Of a DNA stretch of 64,000 nt, positions 22,677-33,539 are shown one piece after another. The first letter of the stretch is position 1. The number at the start of each line of letters is the position of its first letter. A program made the position numbers and the translations under genes. Source of the stretch: Lampris incognitus (taxonomy: Eukaryota; Chordata; Actinopteri; Lampriformes; Lampridae); contig NC_079213.1 in NCBI RefSeq assembly GCF_029633865.1, forward strand, positions 102,634,923 through 102,698,922. The letters are read 5' to 3'. The notes under the pieces are model-generated. The model saw nothing but the letters and a program-made list of their open reading frames with translations, was not told the DNA's origin and made no database searches.

Positions 22677-23401
22677 CAGTGTCGGCGCCAGAACAAATCT
22701 GACGGCCGGGTTTTCACGGGAGGGGGGGGGCATGAGCATTAAGGCTGTCAGATTTACATTCTATATTTGAATATTCTTCGATTGTGAATTTTTTTATTAA
22801 TCATTAGCTAAATTAACCTTAGAATGTGCGCTTAGAATCCCTACTTGTGCTCTGCTCTTTCCCCCCGTTGTTTTCCATTCGCGCACGCCGACGCTGCAAG
22901 CAACGGCGCTATCTTGGCTTGTTGCACGCGCCTCGGCCCCGACTGTTTTCTCGGGTGTTGTTGCAGCATCTGTCCTTTCTCTTTCTGCTGGTGTGGACTT
23001 GTTGTTTGGACCACGAGAAAGCCATTTTCTTATATCCATCACGGTTTTACAGTTAGCTAGCTAGCTAGCTCAGTCGATTTTGCCACGTTTTTAAAGTATC
23101 CTTTTCCTGTGTGTCACACGCAATTACCACCTGAATGGACAAGATCACACACACCGATGTTCCGCTCCGGTGTCCTGCCACCCCGCTCCTCCACAATCAC
23201 GAAATTTAAGCATTTTATTTCATTGATTATTATTATTATTGATTATGTATTTAAATGTGCTATGTGCATTAATTAATTTTAATTTTTACATGATGTTTAA
23301 GTACTAATTTTCACATCATCACTGGGTAATTTGCGGGGGGGCACAACTTTCATTTGGGGGGGGCGAGGCCCGGCCAATGCCCCCCCGTAGCGCCGACCCT
23401 G
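22677..23401 (-). mobile_element. Deleted hAT-like transposon
   Basis: Terminal inverted repeats CAGTGTCGGCGC (left) and GCGCCGACCCTG (right, reads CAGGGTCGGCGC), 12 bases with one mismatch. On the minus strand at 23042-22797 a frame begins MDIRKWLSRGP, which resembles the amino end of hAT transposases of the TTF/ZMYM-like group, and ends soon after. The rest of the transposase is deleted, so it depends on a complete relative. An 8-base target duplication cannot be made out clearly. Confidence 0.65.
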
Positions 23402-23639
23402 CTGTCAGGTGAAAAGAAGCGGCTGGCGACGCCACATGAAGGAGGCATGCGGTAGTCTGCAGCCCTCCCCGGATCGGCAGAGGGGGTGGAGTAGCGACGG
23501 GGGCGGCTCAGAAGAGTGGGGTAATTGGCCGGATACAATTCGGAGAAGGAAAAAAAAGGGGGGGGAATAGATAGATAGATAAATAATAAAATGATTAGAC
23601 AGATTAGGAGATTGACAGGCGGATTGGTGCAGCATCAGC

Positions 23640-24182
23640 AGTAATGTGGACGTTGTACCGGACCGTTGTGGTGAAGAGGGAGCTGAGCCGGAAGGCAAAG
23701 CTCTCAATTTACCAATCAGTCTTCATTCCAGCCCTCACCTGTGGTCGTGAGTTTTGGGTAGTGACCGAAAGGGTGAGATCGCGGATACAAGTGACTGAAA
23801 TGAGTTTCCTCCGTAGGGTGTCTGGGCTCAGCCTCAGAGATAGGGTAAGCAGCTCGGGCATCCGGAGGGAGCTCGGAGCAGAGCCGCTGCTCCTTCGTGT
23901 CAAGGAGGCAGTTGAGATGGTTCGGGCATCTGATTAGGATGCCTCTTGGGCGCCTTCCTTTGGAGGTTATCCGGGCACGGCCAACTGGGAGGAGACCCTG
24001 GGTTAGACCAAGATCTCGCTGGAGGGATTACATGTCCAATCCGGCCTGGGAGCGCCTTGGGATCCCCCAGGAGAAGCTGAAGGACGTTGCTGGGGAGGGA
24101 GACGTCTGGAGTGCCCTACTTAGCTTGCTGTCACTGCGACCCGACCCGGGAGAAGCTGCTGAAGATGAATGAACGAATGAAT
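23640..24182 (+). pseudogene. LINE reverse-transcriptase 3' fragment (Rex3/RTE-like)
   Basis: Frames read RELSRKAKLSIYQSVFIPAL, SGLSLRDRVSSSGIRRELG and, after a shift at about 23900, RWFGHLIRMPLGRLPLEVI followed by RSRWRDYMSNPAWERLGIP. This is the carboxyl-terminal region of a common fish LINE. Naming it Rex3-like is from memory of the motif and is tentative. Confidence 0.65.
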
Positions 24183-24189
24183 AAAAAGT

Positions 24190-24311
24190 TTAGGATTGAG
24201 TATATTAGAGGGACAGCTCAGGTTGGACGGTTTGGAGACAAAGCAAGACAGGCAACATTGCAGCTAGAGGAGCACTATATAAAATGCAACTTGATCGATT
24301 GATCGATCGAT

Positions 24312-24387
<76 letters not shown>

Positions 24388-24612
24388 ATGGTTTGGCCAT
24401 GTGTGGAGGAGAGATGCTGGGTATACTGGGAGAAGGATGCTGAATATGGAGCTGCCAGGGAAGAGGAAAAGAGGAAGGCTAAAGAGGAGGTTTATGGATG
24501 TGGTGAGGGAGGACACGCAGGTGGCTGGTGTGACAGAGGAAGGTGTAGAGGACAGGAAGAGATGGAAACGGATGATCCGCTGTGGCGACCCCTAACGGGA
24601 GCAGCCGAAAGT
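24190..24612 (+). pseudogene. LINE carboxyl-terminal fragment with GATT array inserted
   Basis: Upstream part reads GTAQVGRFGDKARQA; downstream part (24383-24595) reads WFGHVWRRDAGYTGRRMLNM and FMDVVREDTQVAGVTEE, ending at the tail GCAGCCGAAAGTAGTAATAG. A short SINE-type tail plus a (GATC/GATT)n array at about 24258-24388 splits it. It is probably the continuation of 21960-22122. Confidence 0.65.
24292..24388. repeat. (GATT)n microsatellite
   Basis: About 24 units, the first few GATC. It follows GCACTATATAAAATGCAACTT, a typical retroelement tail, so the array is likely the extended tail of a small SINE insertion. Confidence 0.9.
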
Positions 24613-24614
24613 AG

Positions 24615-25165
24615 TAATAGTTTATTGTTATTATGTTGAATGTTTATGCTATGTCTTGTGTTTGGTTTGGGCCAGTCTATTGAAGGAGAGGCGAAATCGA
24701 TTACCGAGTCTTTCTGTCGTTGGAATAGAAATGGTTCAGATGGGCTGAGTCGGCCATGCGTGGGCCGTTGTGAAAGTTTGCCCTATTTGAAGGATCCCTG
24801 TAAATATGTTACCAAAAATGACCCCATAGGTACAAGCAGCTTGTTACGACCTATAGTTACGTTTTAAAGTTAAGCGACCTCTAGCGGTCGTGCTGCCAAT
24901 AGCAATCTTAGTTACTATACTAGACGGCGAAACAACACAAAAACACACTGACTACATATTCCATTGTTTTGTTCTCAAATTGGTTTTTTTTATCACTATT
25001 TGCTGACTACTTACCTTTATTAGCCTGTCTATGAGGCGTTGTAAAAAGGATGCCAGCAAGTAGATAAAAACCCACAATGCACAGAGGCGAGAAGTATCTG
25101 TGGCATATCTCCTGCCGCCGGTAGGGGCACTAATTTAGGAAACGCTCCTGTGGGTCGTATTACGG
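24615..25165. other. Spacer, nothing recognised
   Basis: No coding or repeat landmark except a G-rich area at the right end that leads into a possible hAT terminal repeat (CAGCGGCGTCGTAGTGGGG at about 25168). Confidence 0.3.
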
Positions 25166-25167
25166 GG

Positions 25168-25700
25168 TCAGCGGCGTCGTAGTGGGGGGAGGGGGGGCTA
25201 CCAAGGCCCAGAAGGGGGGGGGGGCTCACGAAGCCAGGGATTAAAAGTTTGTTTTGGTTTGCAAATTTCTATTTCTAACTAATTAGTGTCATAACTTAAG
25301 TTAAAATTGGCTCAATACATCGGTTGAGGGACTTGAAGAAAATAGTGGAGGCTCTCTGCGGTCCCTCTCACCCTTCTCTGAGGTCCCTCTTACCCTTCTC
25401 TGAGGCCACTGTCACCCCTTAAAAAAGGTGCAAAATGGTTTAGTCCGCCCCTCACTTGCGTCTCTCAATGCAGCTCATCTAGTCCTGTCGCGAGTGACTG
25501 AACGGGCTTTCAGCAAGTTAAAACTAGTTAAAAACCACCTCAGATCTACAATGTACCCAGAGAGGCTGAACAGCCCTGCACTACTCTCAATTGAAAGCCG
25601 ATTAGCAAAACAATTGGACTTCAAAGATCTAATCAATGACTCTGCAAACAAGAAGTCCCGTCAGTGGGCATTTACTGTGGAATAAACATCATGGGTGTCA
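25168..25700 (+). pseudogene. hAT transposase C-terminal fragment
   Basis: At 25470-25684 the plus strand encodes VTERAFSKLKLVKNHLRST, YPERLNSPALLSIESRLAK and FKDLINDSANKKSRQW. This matches the hAT carboxyl dimerisation region of the ZMYM/TTF-like transposases. The left end near 25168 resembles a hAT terminal repeat (CAGCGGCGTCG). The other end was not found and the next element starts at about 25838. Confidence 0.7.
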
Positions 25701-25837
25701 GCATCAGTACCCGAAGATGCATCAACGTTTGAAGTGATAATATACATTTTTGCAATCACTGCAAGATAGTTAAGTGAGGTTAAGGTTAGGTTAAGCTCGG
25801 TTAAAATAGATTAATGTACTGTGATCGTAAATAATAT

Positions 25838-27424
25838 ATAGTCATCTGCAAACATCATCGTCCACGGAGACTCCTGCCTGATCTCGTCTGTCAACCTGTC
25901 CATCACCATTGCAAACAAGAAAGGGCTCAGAGCTGATCCTTGATGTAATCCCACCTCCACCTTGAACCCATCTGTCATTCCAACCACACAACTCACCACT
26001 GTCATACTTCCCTCATACATATCCTGCACCACTCCTACATACTTCTCTGTGACTCCTGACTTTCTCATTCAATACCACACCTCCTCTCTCGGCACTCTGC
26101 CGTATGCTTTCTCTAAATCTACAAAGACACAAGGTAACTCCTTCTGGTCTTCTCTATACTTCTCAATCAACATTCTCAAAGCAAACATCCTCATCTGTGG
26201 TGCTCTTTCATGGCATGAAACCATACAGCTGCTTGCTAATCATCACCTGTAGCGAGAGTAGGATGCAGGTTGAGGAGAGCCTGGAGAGGTGGAGGTATGC
26301 ACTGGAGAGAAGAGGAATGAAAGTCAGTAGGAGCAAGATGGAATAGCTATGCGTGAACGAGAGGGAGGACAGTGGACTGGTCAGGATGCAAGGAGTAGAG
26401 GTGATGAAGGCGAATGAGTTTAAATACCTGGGGGTCAACTGTCCAAAGTAACGGGGAGTGCAGAAGAGAGGTGAAGACAGGCAGGGTGTAGCGGGTGGAG
26501 AAGAGTGTCAGGAGTGATTTGCGACAGAAGGGTACCAGCAAGAGTTAAAGGGGAGGTTTACAAGATGGTTGTGAGACCAGCTATGTTATATGGTTTGGAG
26601 ACAGTGGCACTGAGGAAAAGACAGGAGGTGGAGCTGGAGGTGGCAAGAGTTGAAGATGCTAAGATTTTCACTGGGAGTGGTGAAGAAGGACAGGATTAGG
26701 AACGCGTATATTAGAGGGACAGCTCAGGTTGGACATTTTGGAGACAAAGCAAGAGAGGCAAGATAGAGATGGCTTGGGTATGTGTGGAGGAGAGATGCTG
26801 GGTATATTGGGAGAAGGATGCTGAATATGGAGCCAAAGGCCAAAGAGGAGGTTTATGGATGTGGTGAGGGAAGACATGTAAATGACCCATATAATTTTGT
26901 CATAATATTTTTTATTATTATTGATTTGTACGGTGCTCATTATTGATTTGTATTTGGTGCCTAAAGTACAGTCCTGATTGATATTAACAGCGAATTACAC
27001 TTCCTTTTGTTATGTGACCTTTATTTGAAAAACTCTGGTCTCCCATGATGCTGTGCGCCGCTGCGAGAAAACGGCAGCACAAAACTGAAAGTTGGACACA
27101 ATGGTCATGTTCGCTATGCACAGAACGAATTCACAACTTATAATTCATTGATCATCATCATTTATTTAGCACCCAGCTGGAAGGCGAACAGCTCTTACGG
27201 TGGTTCTATGGTGTGTCTACGGTGTGACTAGTAAAATGCTGCAATAAATGGTCTGATACCGCACCATGGACCCATCGGTTGTTATTGGAGTGCATCGTCT
27301 GAATAAAGTCCGGCTGGAATGCTACAAGACATCCAGGTGGCTGGTGTGACAGAGGAAGATGCAGAGGACAGAGAGAAATGGAAATGGGTGATCCATTGGG
27401 GCGACCCTTAACGGGAGCAGCCCA

Positions 27425-27472
<48 letters not shown>
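25838..27472 (+). mobile_element. 5'-inverted LINE copy ending in (AGT)n
   Basis: 25838-26245 reads on the minus strand (VQDMYEGSMTVVSCVVGM, SALSPFLFAMVMDRLTDEI, MMFADDYILF). From 26246 on the plus strand the protein continues where that piece stopped (SESRMQVEESLERWRYALER, KANEFKYLG) through the carboxyl end to a 3' tail GCAGCCCAAAGTAGTAGT and about 15 AGT units at 27429-27472. The break lies just after the FADD motif. A 440-base block of other sequence (26881-27322) interrupts it between two AAGACAT copies. Confidence 0.75.
26881..27322. mobile_element. Insertion of unknown type within the LINE
   Basis: The LINE sequence stops at AAGACATG and resumes at AAGACATCCAGGTGGC, so about 440 bases were inserted with a probable 7-base target duplication. 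The insert has no open frame or tail I recognise. Confidence 0.5.
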
Positions 27473-27473
<1 letters not shown>

Positions 27474-27474
27474 T

Positions 27475-27960
27475 TGTAAATAACATATAGTATGCTAGAA
27501 CTCAAAAAAGTGATGCATGAGAGACAAAGAGGAAAGGGGCCCACAGAGACTGTTTATGTATAGGGCCCAGAATTTTGTGCTACACCCCTGTTCAGGGTAT
27601 ACGACCTATATGTGGTTGTATGGGTTGGAGGACTTGTACCGTTACCCACACTGACGGACCTGAATGCTTACAGATTTACTCCTCCACCAGACTGAAACCA
27701 CACTGGACTCGAGACATATTCGTTTTAAATAAAATGATTTCCACTGGAAGCAAATGAAATCCGTCACTCGTGGTTACACAAGAGAAGTCCATTTGAAGAC
27801 TCAAAACAAGATTGATTGCCAGTTAAGATTTGTTTGAGCAGTTAAGTCCTGAATCCAAAGCAGAAGTCGGTATCGCAAAGATACCGAATCAATTACTACA
27901 TCAGTGACGTACTGTTACCAAGTACCGTTATCTGAAACCCGGGACACGCGTTACCATGCT
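27475..27960. other. Spacer, nothing recognised
   Basis: Unique-looking sequence between the LINE tail and a CA array. Confidence 0.3.

Positions 27961-27965
<5 letters not shown>

Positions 27966-28053
<88 letters not shown>
27966..28053. repeat. (CA)n microsatellite
   Basis: About 43 CA units. Confidence 0.95.
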
Positions 28054-28055
<2 letters not shown>

Positions 28056-28059
28056 GTAC

Positions 28060-28612
28060 ATTGTTGGCTAAAAATCAGAGGTAACTAAAACCAATTTTTC
28101 AGGAGCTTTAAAAAAAGTTCCTACTTTATAATCAAAAGCATTCCAACTACCCAGTGGTTTTCTTAAAAAATAGTATGACATACCAGACATCACAAAATTC
28201 ACAAGTCGTGAATTATTTTAGTTCAGTTAAGTAAAACCAAAAACATGTACAAAGGCCTTGTCAAGTTTTTTAGTTTTCTTTTACCATACAACTCTTGAGC
28301 GTGTTCCTACACTCGCAAACTGCAGAAAAGAAACCCCCCCCAAAAAAACAAATGACGTCAGCTGAATACTTAATTACTTTCCAGAAGAAGCAGTTGAACT
28401 CATAAATTACTGTACAGTAGGTCAAAGCCACGGTCATTAAAACCAGTAAATGATTCATGAGTATAAAGGCTTCCAGGAGTGTGTGTGTGTGTGGGGGGGG
28501 GGGGTATAAAGTCTTCCAGGAGTGTGTGTGTGTGGGGGGGGCATGCGTCCGGGAAAACCTGAGCGTTTGTTGTTTGCTGAGTGAGACGGAGACAGATGGA
28601 CCAGAGAGATGT
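28060..28612. other. Spacer with two TG/G-run blocks
   Basis: A 30-base block (AAAGGCTTCCAGGAGTGTG... and AAAGTCTTCCAGGAGTGTG...) is duplicated at 28464-28503 and 28506-28540, each ending in TG then a G run. Otherwise no feature is seen. Confidence 0.45.
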
Positions 28613-28628
28613 AGAAGTGTTATGTTAT

Positions 28629-29615
28629 AGCGTCCGGGTGGCGTGGCGGTCCTATTCCGTTGCCTACCAACACGGGGATCGCCGGTTCGAATCCCCGTGT
28701 TACCTCCAACTTGGTCGGGCGTCCCTACAGACACAACTGGCCGTGTCTGCGGGTGGGAAGCCGGGTGTGGGTATGTCAAGGCAAGGCAAGTCAAGTGCTC
28801 AGCTGTAGTCCACCCACTTCCGGTTTCTACTGCAGCGGTCATACCAGTTTCCTGTTTGTTGGCGTGTGCTGTTGACAATGGCGTATTTTTCGCGACGCCT
28901 GCAAGATTTACCATGGATAAATGTCGACGACATGCACAGAACTGTCGACAAACCTTCACCTGCACCGACCAGCAAACGGGTGAAAAGTTTCAAGTTGTAC
29001 ATATCAAGTTACGTCCGTCTGTCCGTCCGCTCATCCTCATAATTGTGCGGGCGTAACTTGATATGTACAACTTGAAACTTTTCACCCGTTTGCTGGTAGG
29101 TGCAGGTGAAGGTTTGTCGACAGTTCTGTGCATGTCGTTGACCTCTATCCATGGTAAATCTTGCAGGCGTCACGAAAAATACGCCATTGTCAACAGCACA
29201 CGCCAACAAACAGGAAACTGGTATGACCGCTGCAGTAGAAACCGGAAGTGGGTGGACCACAGTTATGCACAGAGCCGATTTTATTTGTCTAGCCCAATAT
29301 CACAAATTACAAATTTGCCTCATGTGTCCTGGTTGCTGCACTAGCGCTTCCTCTGGTTGGTCGAGGCGCCTGTTTGGGTGGGTGGGGGGGGGCTGGGGGG
29401 AATAGCGTGATCCTCCCACGCGCTATGTCCCCCTGGCGAAACTCCTCACTGTCAGGTGAAAAGAAGCGGCTGGCGACTCCACATGTATCGGAGGAGGCAT
29501 GTGGTAGTCTGCAGCCCTCCCCGGATCGGCAGAGGGGGTGAAGCAGCAATCGGGACAGCCCGGAAGAGTGGGGTAATTGGCTGGATACAATTGGGGAGAA
29601 AAAAAAGGGGGGGGG
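28629..29615 (+). mobile_element. SINE family B split by a foldback insertion
   Basis: The head lies at 28629-28776 (GTGGCGTGGCGGTCC, GGTTCGAATCCCC) and the remainder at 29322-29615, ending ATTGGGGAGAAAA. The SINE is flanked by AGAAGTGTTATGTTAT at 28613-28628 and AGAAGTGTATGTTAT at 29629-29643, a target duplication that proves the two halves were one insertion. Confidence 0.9.
28777..29321. mobile_element. Foldback (palindromic) insertion
   Basis: Arms 28803-29013 and 29052-29263 are near-perfect reverse complements (about 211 bases, only a few mismatches) around a 38-base spacer. Outside the arms lie CAAGGCAAGGCAAG on the left and a fragment of the AATAAAATTG-tail family in reverse at 29272-29321. 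The SINE base run ATGT occurs on both sides (28773-28776 and 29322-29325). Mirror-image frames in the arms are a consequence of the palindrome. Confidence 0.85.
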
Positions 29616-29619
29616 TACA

Positions 29620-30505
29620 AAAAAAAAGAGAAGTGTATGTTATCCAAACCCCAGATGGCAAGGATATGATGGAGAAAGGGAGAGACTCTATAACCTCTTC
29701 TTCTCCACCAAAGTCTTGGTGTGGATATTCAGACCACTTCTTCATTAAGATGCACCAGCAGACAAAGACAGCGCATTTATGGTATATTTAGTGTATGAAG
29801 AGGAATTACTTGTTAAAAAAAACTGCCTCCCTCCCACCAACAATCTTATAACATTACAGTCCCTGATTATATCATTTTAAGGTCACACGTCTTACAACTA
29901 GCTGACACAACTGCGGAGAAATTTGAAAATGTGGTCCATCATGTCAAAAACAGGTAGGAAGGTTCCCTCCACACTTGCATTTTCCAGTCATTTTGGAAAA
30001 GTTCACTGTTAACATTGAAACTCCGGAACAACAGCACAATACTTGAGTCTCTTGTACTGGGCATGCGCAGGCCACTTAAGTCATCGTTCTAACACGGAGA
30101 TCACGCGACGGTCAAATGACGGCCTTTTCGAAAAGTTCCACTTTCGCCATCCACACTTCAACATGACATTTATCCCCATTAGAGAGTGTTTTCAAAATGC
30201 TCGTTTTCCGTGGTCGAAAACGCCGGTTCAAAATGCTGAGGAATTAGTGTTACCCTTAACACATTTTAACCACTGATAGTACACAGAATGCCACTTAATC
30301 CAAAGCCCAGCCCTGTACTGTGGAAGATACCCCGCAGTGCTGAGCCGGTACCCTGAATCCAACAATGACCTACCGGGATCCACCATTGCATGAGAAGTGC
30401 ATTTAGCTCGTTGTTCAAGTCCAAACCGGTTATTTCTGTCTACAAGAAGGGTGTCCAACCAGCTCTGGACAGAAGCTCCATAGGTTTCACACACAGCATC
30501 TGACC
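29620..30505. other. Downstream flank / likely 3' UTR side of lpar3
   Basis: Minus-strand 3' untranslated sequence of lpar3 should start at 30507 and extend leftward; I could not fix a poly(A) signal. At 30070-30240 there is a GC-mixed stretch with CGTTTTCC and CGAAAACGCC, somewhat like 63580-63800, possibly an old DNA transposon end. Confidence 0.35.
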
Positions 30506-30507
30506 AC

Positions 30508-30836
30508 TCAGCTATTTAGCATGCCCTGGTCGTCGCTCTTGGCCTCCTCAGAGGGAGGCTGGCTGTTGCCCGTCTCCTGGGCGGAGTTGAGCGGTTTGGC
30601 GTTGGCCCTGGACGATCGCTGGCGCCGTGTGCCATTGCCGATGCAGCGCAGGAGGTTCTTGATGGTCATCCACATCTCCTCGTCCTTGTAGGAGTAGATG
30701 CAGGGGTTCATGACCGAGTTGAGTACGGCCAGCAGCAGCAGCCACCGCTTGAAGAGCATGACCCGGCACCTCTCACAATTGAGGCCGTCGAGCAGCAGCA
30801 CCACCAGGCCGGGTGTCCAGCAGATGACAAACGCAC
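30508..30836 (-). CDS. lpar3: lpar3 last coding exon (TM6 end, TM7, C-tail)
   Basis: Acceptor TTTTAG precedes GTGCGTTTGTC. Joined to the last G of the previous exon this gives VLGAFVICWTPGLVVLLLDG, the second half of TM6 and the third extracellular loop (GLNCERC). TM7 follows with FKRWLLLLAVLNSVMNPCIY; NPCIY is the NPxxY-type motif and the basic pair before it fits the phosphate-binding lysine of LPA receptors. The cytoplasmic tail has a possible palmitoylation site (LLRCIGNG), a basic stretch and ends GMLNS. The stop TGA is at 30510-30508. An intron inside TM6 is the conserved position in LPAR1-3. The exon gives about 109 of the 354 residues. Confidence 0.93.
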
Positions 30837-30934
30837 CTAAAATTTTGGAAATAGGACAGAGAAATAGATGAGGTTTTTGGTTGGGAGGGTGCTGTTGTCA
30901 TCATTTTTCTACGAGTTGATGTCATGTGATTTTA

Positions 30935-32000
30935 TTGCATATGCAAGGCGAGGCAAGTTTATTTGTATAGCACCTTATCATGGCAGAGGTCATTCGAAGT
31001 GCTTTGCAGGCAAAAGATAAGAAGAAGAAAAAAGCATTACCTAAGCATAAAATAAGATAGATACAAGTACAGACAAATTCTATAAAAGTACAGACAAGTT
31101 TAAAACTGAGTAAAATAAATAAAAGTGCCAAAAAACAGATTAATTAAAAGTAACAACAATCTGAGCAGCTATATAAGAATAGCAAAATATATAAAACACA
31201 CTCACAAAGAACTTAGTCGTAGGCTGTTCTAATAAAAAGTAAGGTTTTTAACTTGCTTTTATTTATGTCCAGTGTGGGGGCCTCTCTCAGGTCCTCAGGC
31301 AGGGCGCGCCATCTACTTGGGGCGTAAATACAAAATGCAGCTTCCCCTGCTCTAGACCTAGCATGAGGGATGGTTATAAGACCACTGCCATTGGACCTGA
31401 GAGCTCTTGCTGGTTTGTAAGTATTTAGCATGTCTTTTATATAGTGTGGTGCAAGACCATCTAGCGCCTTATATACAATTAACAGAATTTTAAATCTATT
31501 CTAGTTTTGACGGGGAGCCAATGCAGAGCTCTAAGAACAGGTGTAATGTGCTCATACGTTTTAGTTCTGGTGAGAACACATGCTGCCGCATTTTGAATTG
31601 CCATTTTATATTGTCTGAATTTGTAGTTGGCCTAAATTTAGAAAGGGCCTGTATTTTTTTCCATCTAACGGAATTGATTTTTATTGCCTTATATAGGCTT
31701 TAGGCACTGTGATGGACTGGCGGCCTGTCCAGGGTATCTCCCCACCTGCCGCCCAATGACTGCTGGGATAGGCTCCAGCATCCTTGCAACCCTGAGAGCA
31801 GGATAAGTAGTTTGGATAATGGATGGATGGATGGATGAATGTAGTTGGCACACAACTGAATTTGGGAGGCCGGTGAATAGTCCATTACAGTAGTCTAGTC
31901 TATTTGTTATAAATGCATGGATTAATTTTTCACAGTCTAATTTCAATAGAAAGCCCCTTAGTTTTGAAATGTTTTTAAGATGGTAGAAGGCTGAGATGAT
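30935..32000 (-). mobile_element. LINE 3' region with relic of RT C-terminus
   Basis: At 31431-31213 the minus strand encodes YKPARALRSNGSGLITIPHA, FCIYAPSRWRALPEDLREAP and KSKLKTLLF, the carboxyl end of a Rex1/L2-type reverse transcriptase. The minus-sense 3' tail at 30935-30980 ends ACAAATAAACTTGCCTCGCC. A family A SINE fragment interrupts the unit at 31705-31845. The long block to its right (31450-31700 and 31846-32000) is a widely dispersed fish sequence, possibly a separate element. Confidence 0.6.
31705..31845 (+). mobile_element. SINE family A, 3' half
   Basis: Runs from GTGATGGACTGGCGGCCTG to the ATGG tail. Truncated at the 5' side. Confidence 0.8.
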
Positions 32001-32009
32001 CAATCCATC

Positions 32010-32143
32010 CATTATCCAAGCCACTTATCCCAACTGGGGTTGCGGGATACTGGAGCCTATCCCAGGGGTCATTGGGTGGCAGGCGGGGGGCCACCCTGTG
32101 TAGGCCAGCAGTCCATCAGAGGGCCCATGCACGCACGCACACG

Positions 32144-32224
<81 letters not shown>

Positions 32225-32445
32225 GGACAATTTAGTATGGCCGATTCACCTGACCTACATGTCTTTGGACTGTGGGAAGAAACCGGAGCACCCGGAGGAA
32301 ACCCACGCAGACACGGGGAGAACATGCAAACTCCACACAGAGAACGACCCGGGACGACCCCCAAGGTTGGACTACCCCGGGGTTCGCACCCAGGACCTTC
32401 TTGCTGTGAGGTGACCATGCTAACCACTGCGCCACCGTGCTGCCG
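32010..32445 (-). mobile_element. SINE family A with long internal (CA)n
   Basis: Complete copy reading right to left: head at about 32445-32380 (GGCAGCACGGTGGCGCAG in minus sense), tail of ATGG units at 32010. The internal CA region has grown to about 40 units at 32137-32220. Confidence 0.85.
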
Positions 32446-33149
32446 GCGCTAATACAGTTATAACAAATCAAATGATACTTCTGAGGCTGAAAAAATGACT
32501 CTCCTAAAACGTGTCTGACTGATTTAAAAATCACTGGACAGGATCTTTAAGATACAGAGAAATTGCTTTATATTCTCCATCTCACAACGCAAACTTCTTT
32601 CTCTTATTTTCAGTCAAGCCTAAAGGACATCGGTGCACAAAGTGATAAGACGCAAATCTTGATAGTCAAATCTCCATGATGGTGATTTTTGGGTTGGTAT
32701 CTGTCCAGTTATAAACTCAAAAAGGGATAAATTATACATTACAGTATTTATAGATGTAACACAGATATGCAGTAATAATTTATTAGTGACAAAAGCGTTT
32801 ATCTTGATGTGGAACATTACAGCAGACCACAAAAAACTACTGTGGATGTGTCTCCACCTGACTCCACACACATGGAAAATCACACCAAAGGCTGTTTTGT
32901 GGTTCATTAGGTTAATTTCCTTTTCTTTCTTTCTTTTTTTTAAAGCAGAAAACATTCTGGTGAGCATGGCCACTATATCCATTTTTAATTGTTTACATGT
33001 AAAGGTTCGTGACAAACATTTTGTGTTGTGTGTCACCCCACAACCACTAGATAACAGCGTTGTAATCTATCTTCAGCCATTTGACTCTTCCACTCCAACC
33101 CAACAACGTAAACTGAGACAGGAAGTAGCGTAAGCACAAAGAACACAGG

Positions 33150-33275
33150 CCTATGAAATCCCGATATATCACCTTTCTTACAGTATTGCAATATATCGCG
33201 ATATACTGAATCGTAACCCCTGTATCGTGATACTTATCGTATCGCCAGATTCTCGCCAATACACAGCCCTATCTT
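33150..33275. repeat. AT/TATCG-rich dispersed repeat
   Basis: GCAATATATCGCGATATACTG, TATCGTGATACTTATCGTATCG and CCAATACACAGCCCTA resemble a common small non-autonomous transposon of fish genomes. I could not define its ends. Confidence 0.4.
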
Positions 33276-33539
33276 CTGTACTTTACCGTTTTTGCAACAA
33301 CTTAGTATCCACATGCAATATGATCACTTTTGTGGAATATTAATGACTTACACCAAATTCATACTCACCACATAGTCTGCACTTTTATTCCATCATCCTC
33401 ATCATCATCATAATTATTATCGTCCATCTAGTGTGGTATGCATGTTCTATGCAGCTTGTCAGGTCCTACCTGCCCTCGTGCCATTTGTATGCAATCTCTG
33501 TATTTGTGTTTACATTGTCAATGTTACTTTTTCCATAGC

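Larger units (their letters stand above)
22123..23566 (+). mobile_element. SINE family B in three pieces
   Basis: The family B sequence is present at 22123-22234, 22517-22676 and 23402-23566. Together these pieces make one nearly full copy. The first gap is a SINE-tail insertion and the second a hAT-like element, both described separately. Confidence 0.8.

Noticed and set aside
28643-29260. Two similar 80-140 residue proteins on opposite strands
   Set aside because: They are mirror images of the same palindrome; no start context, splice sites or family match.
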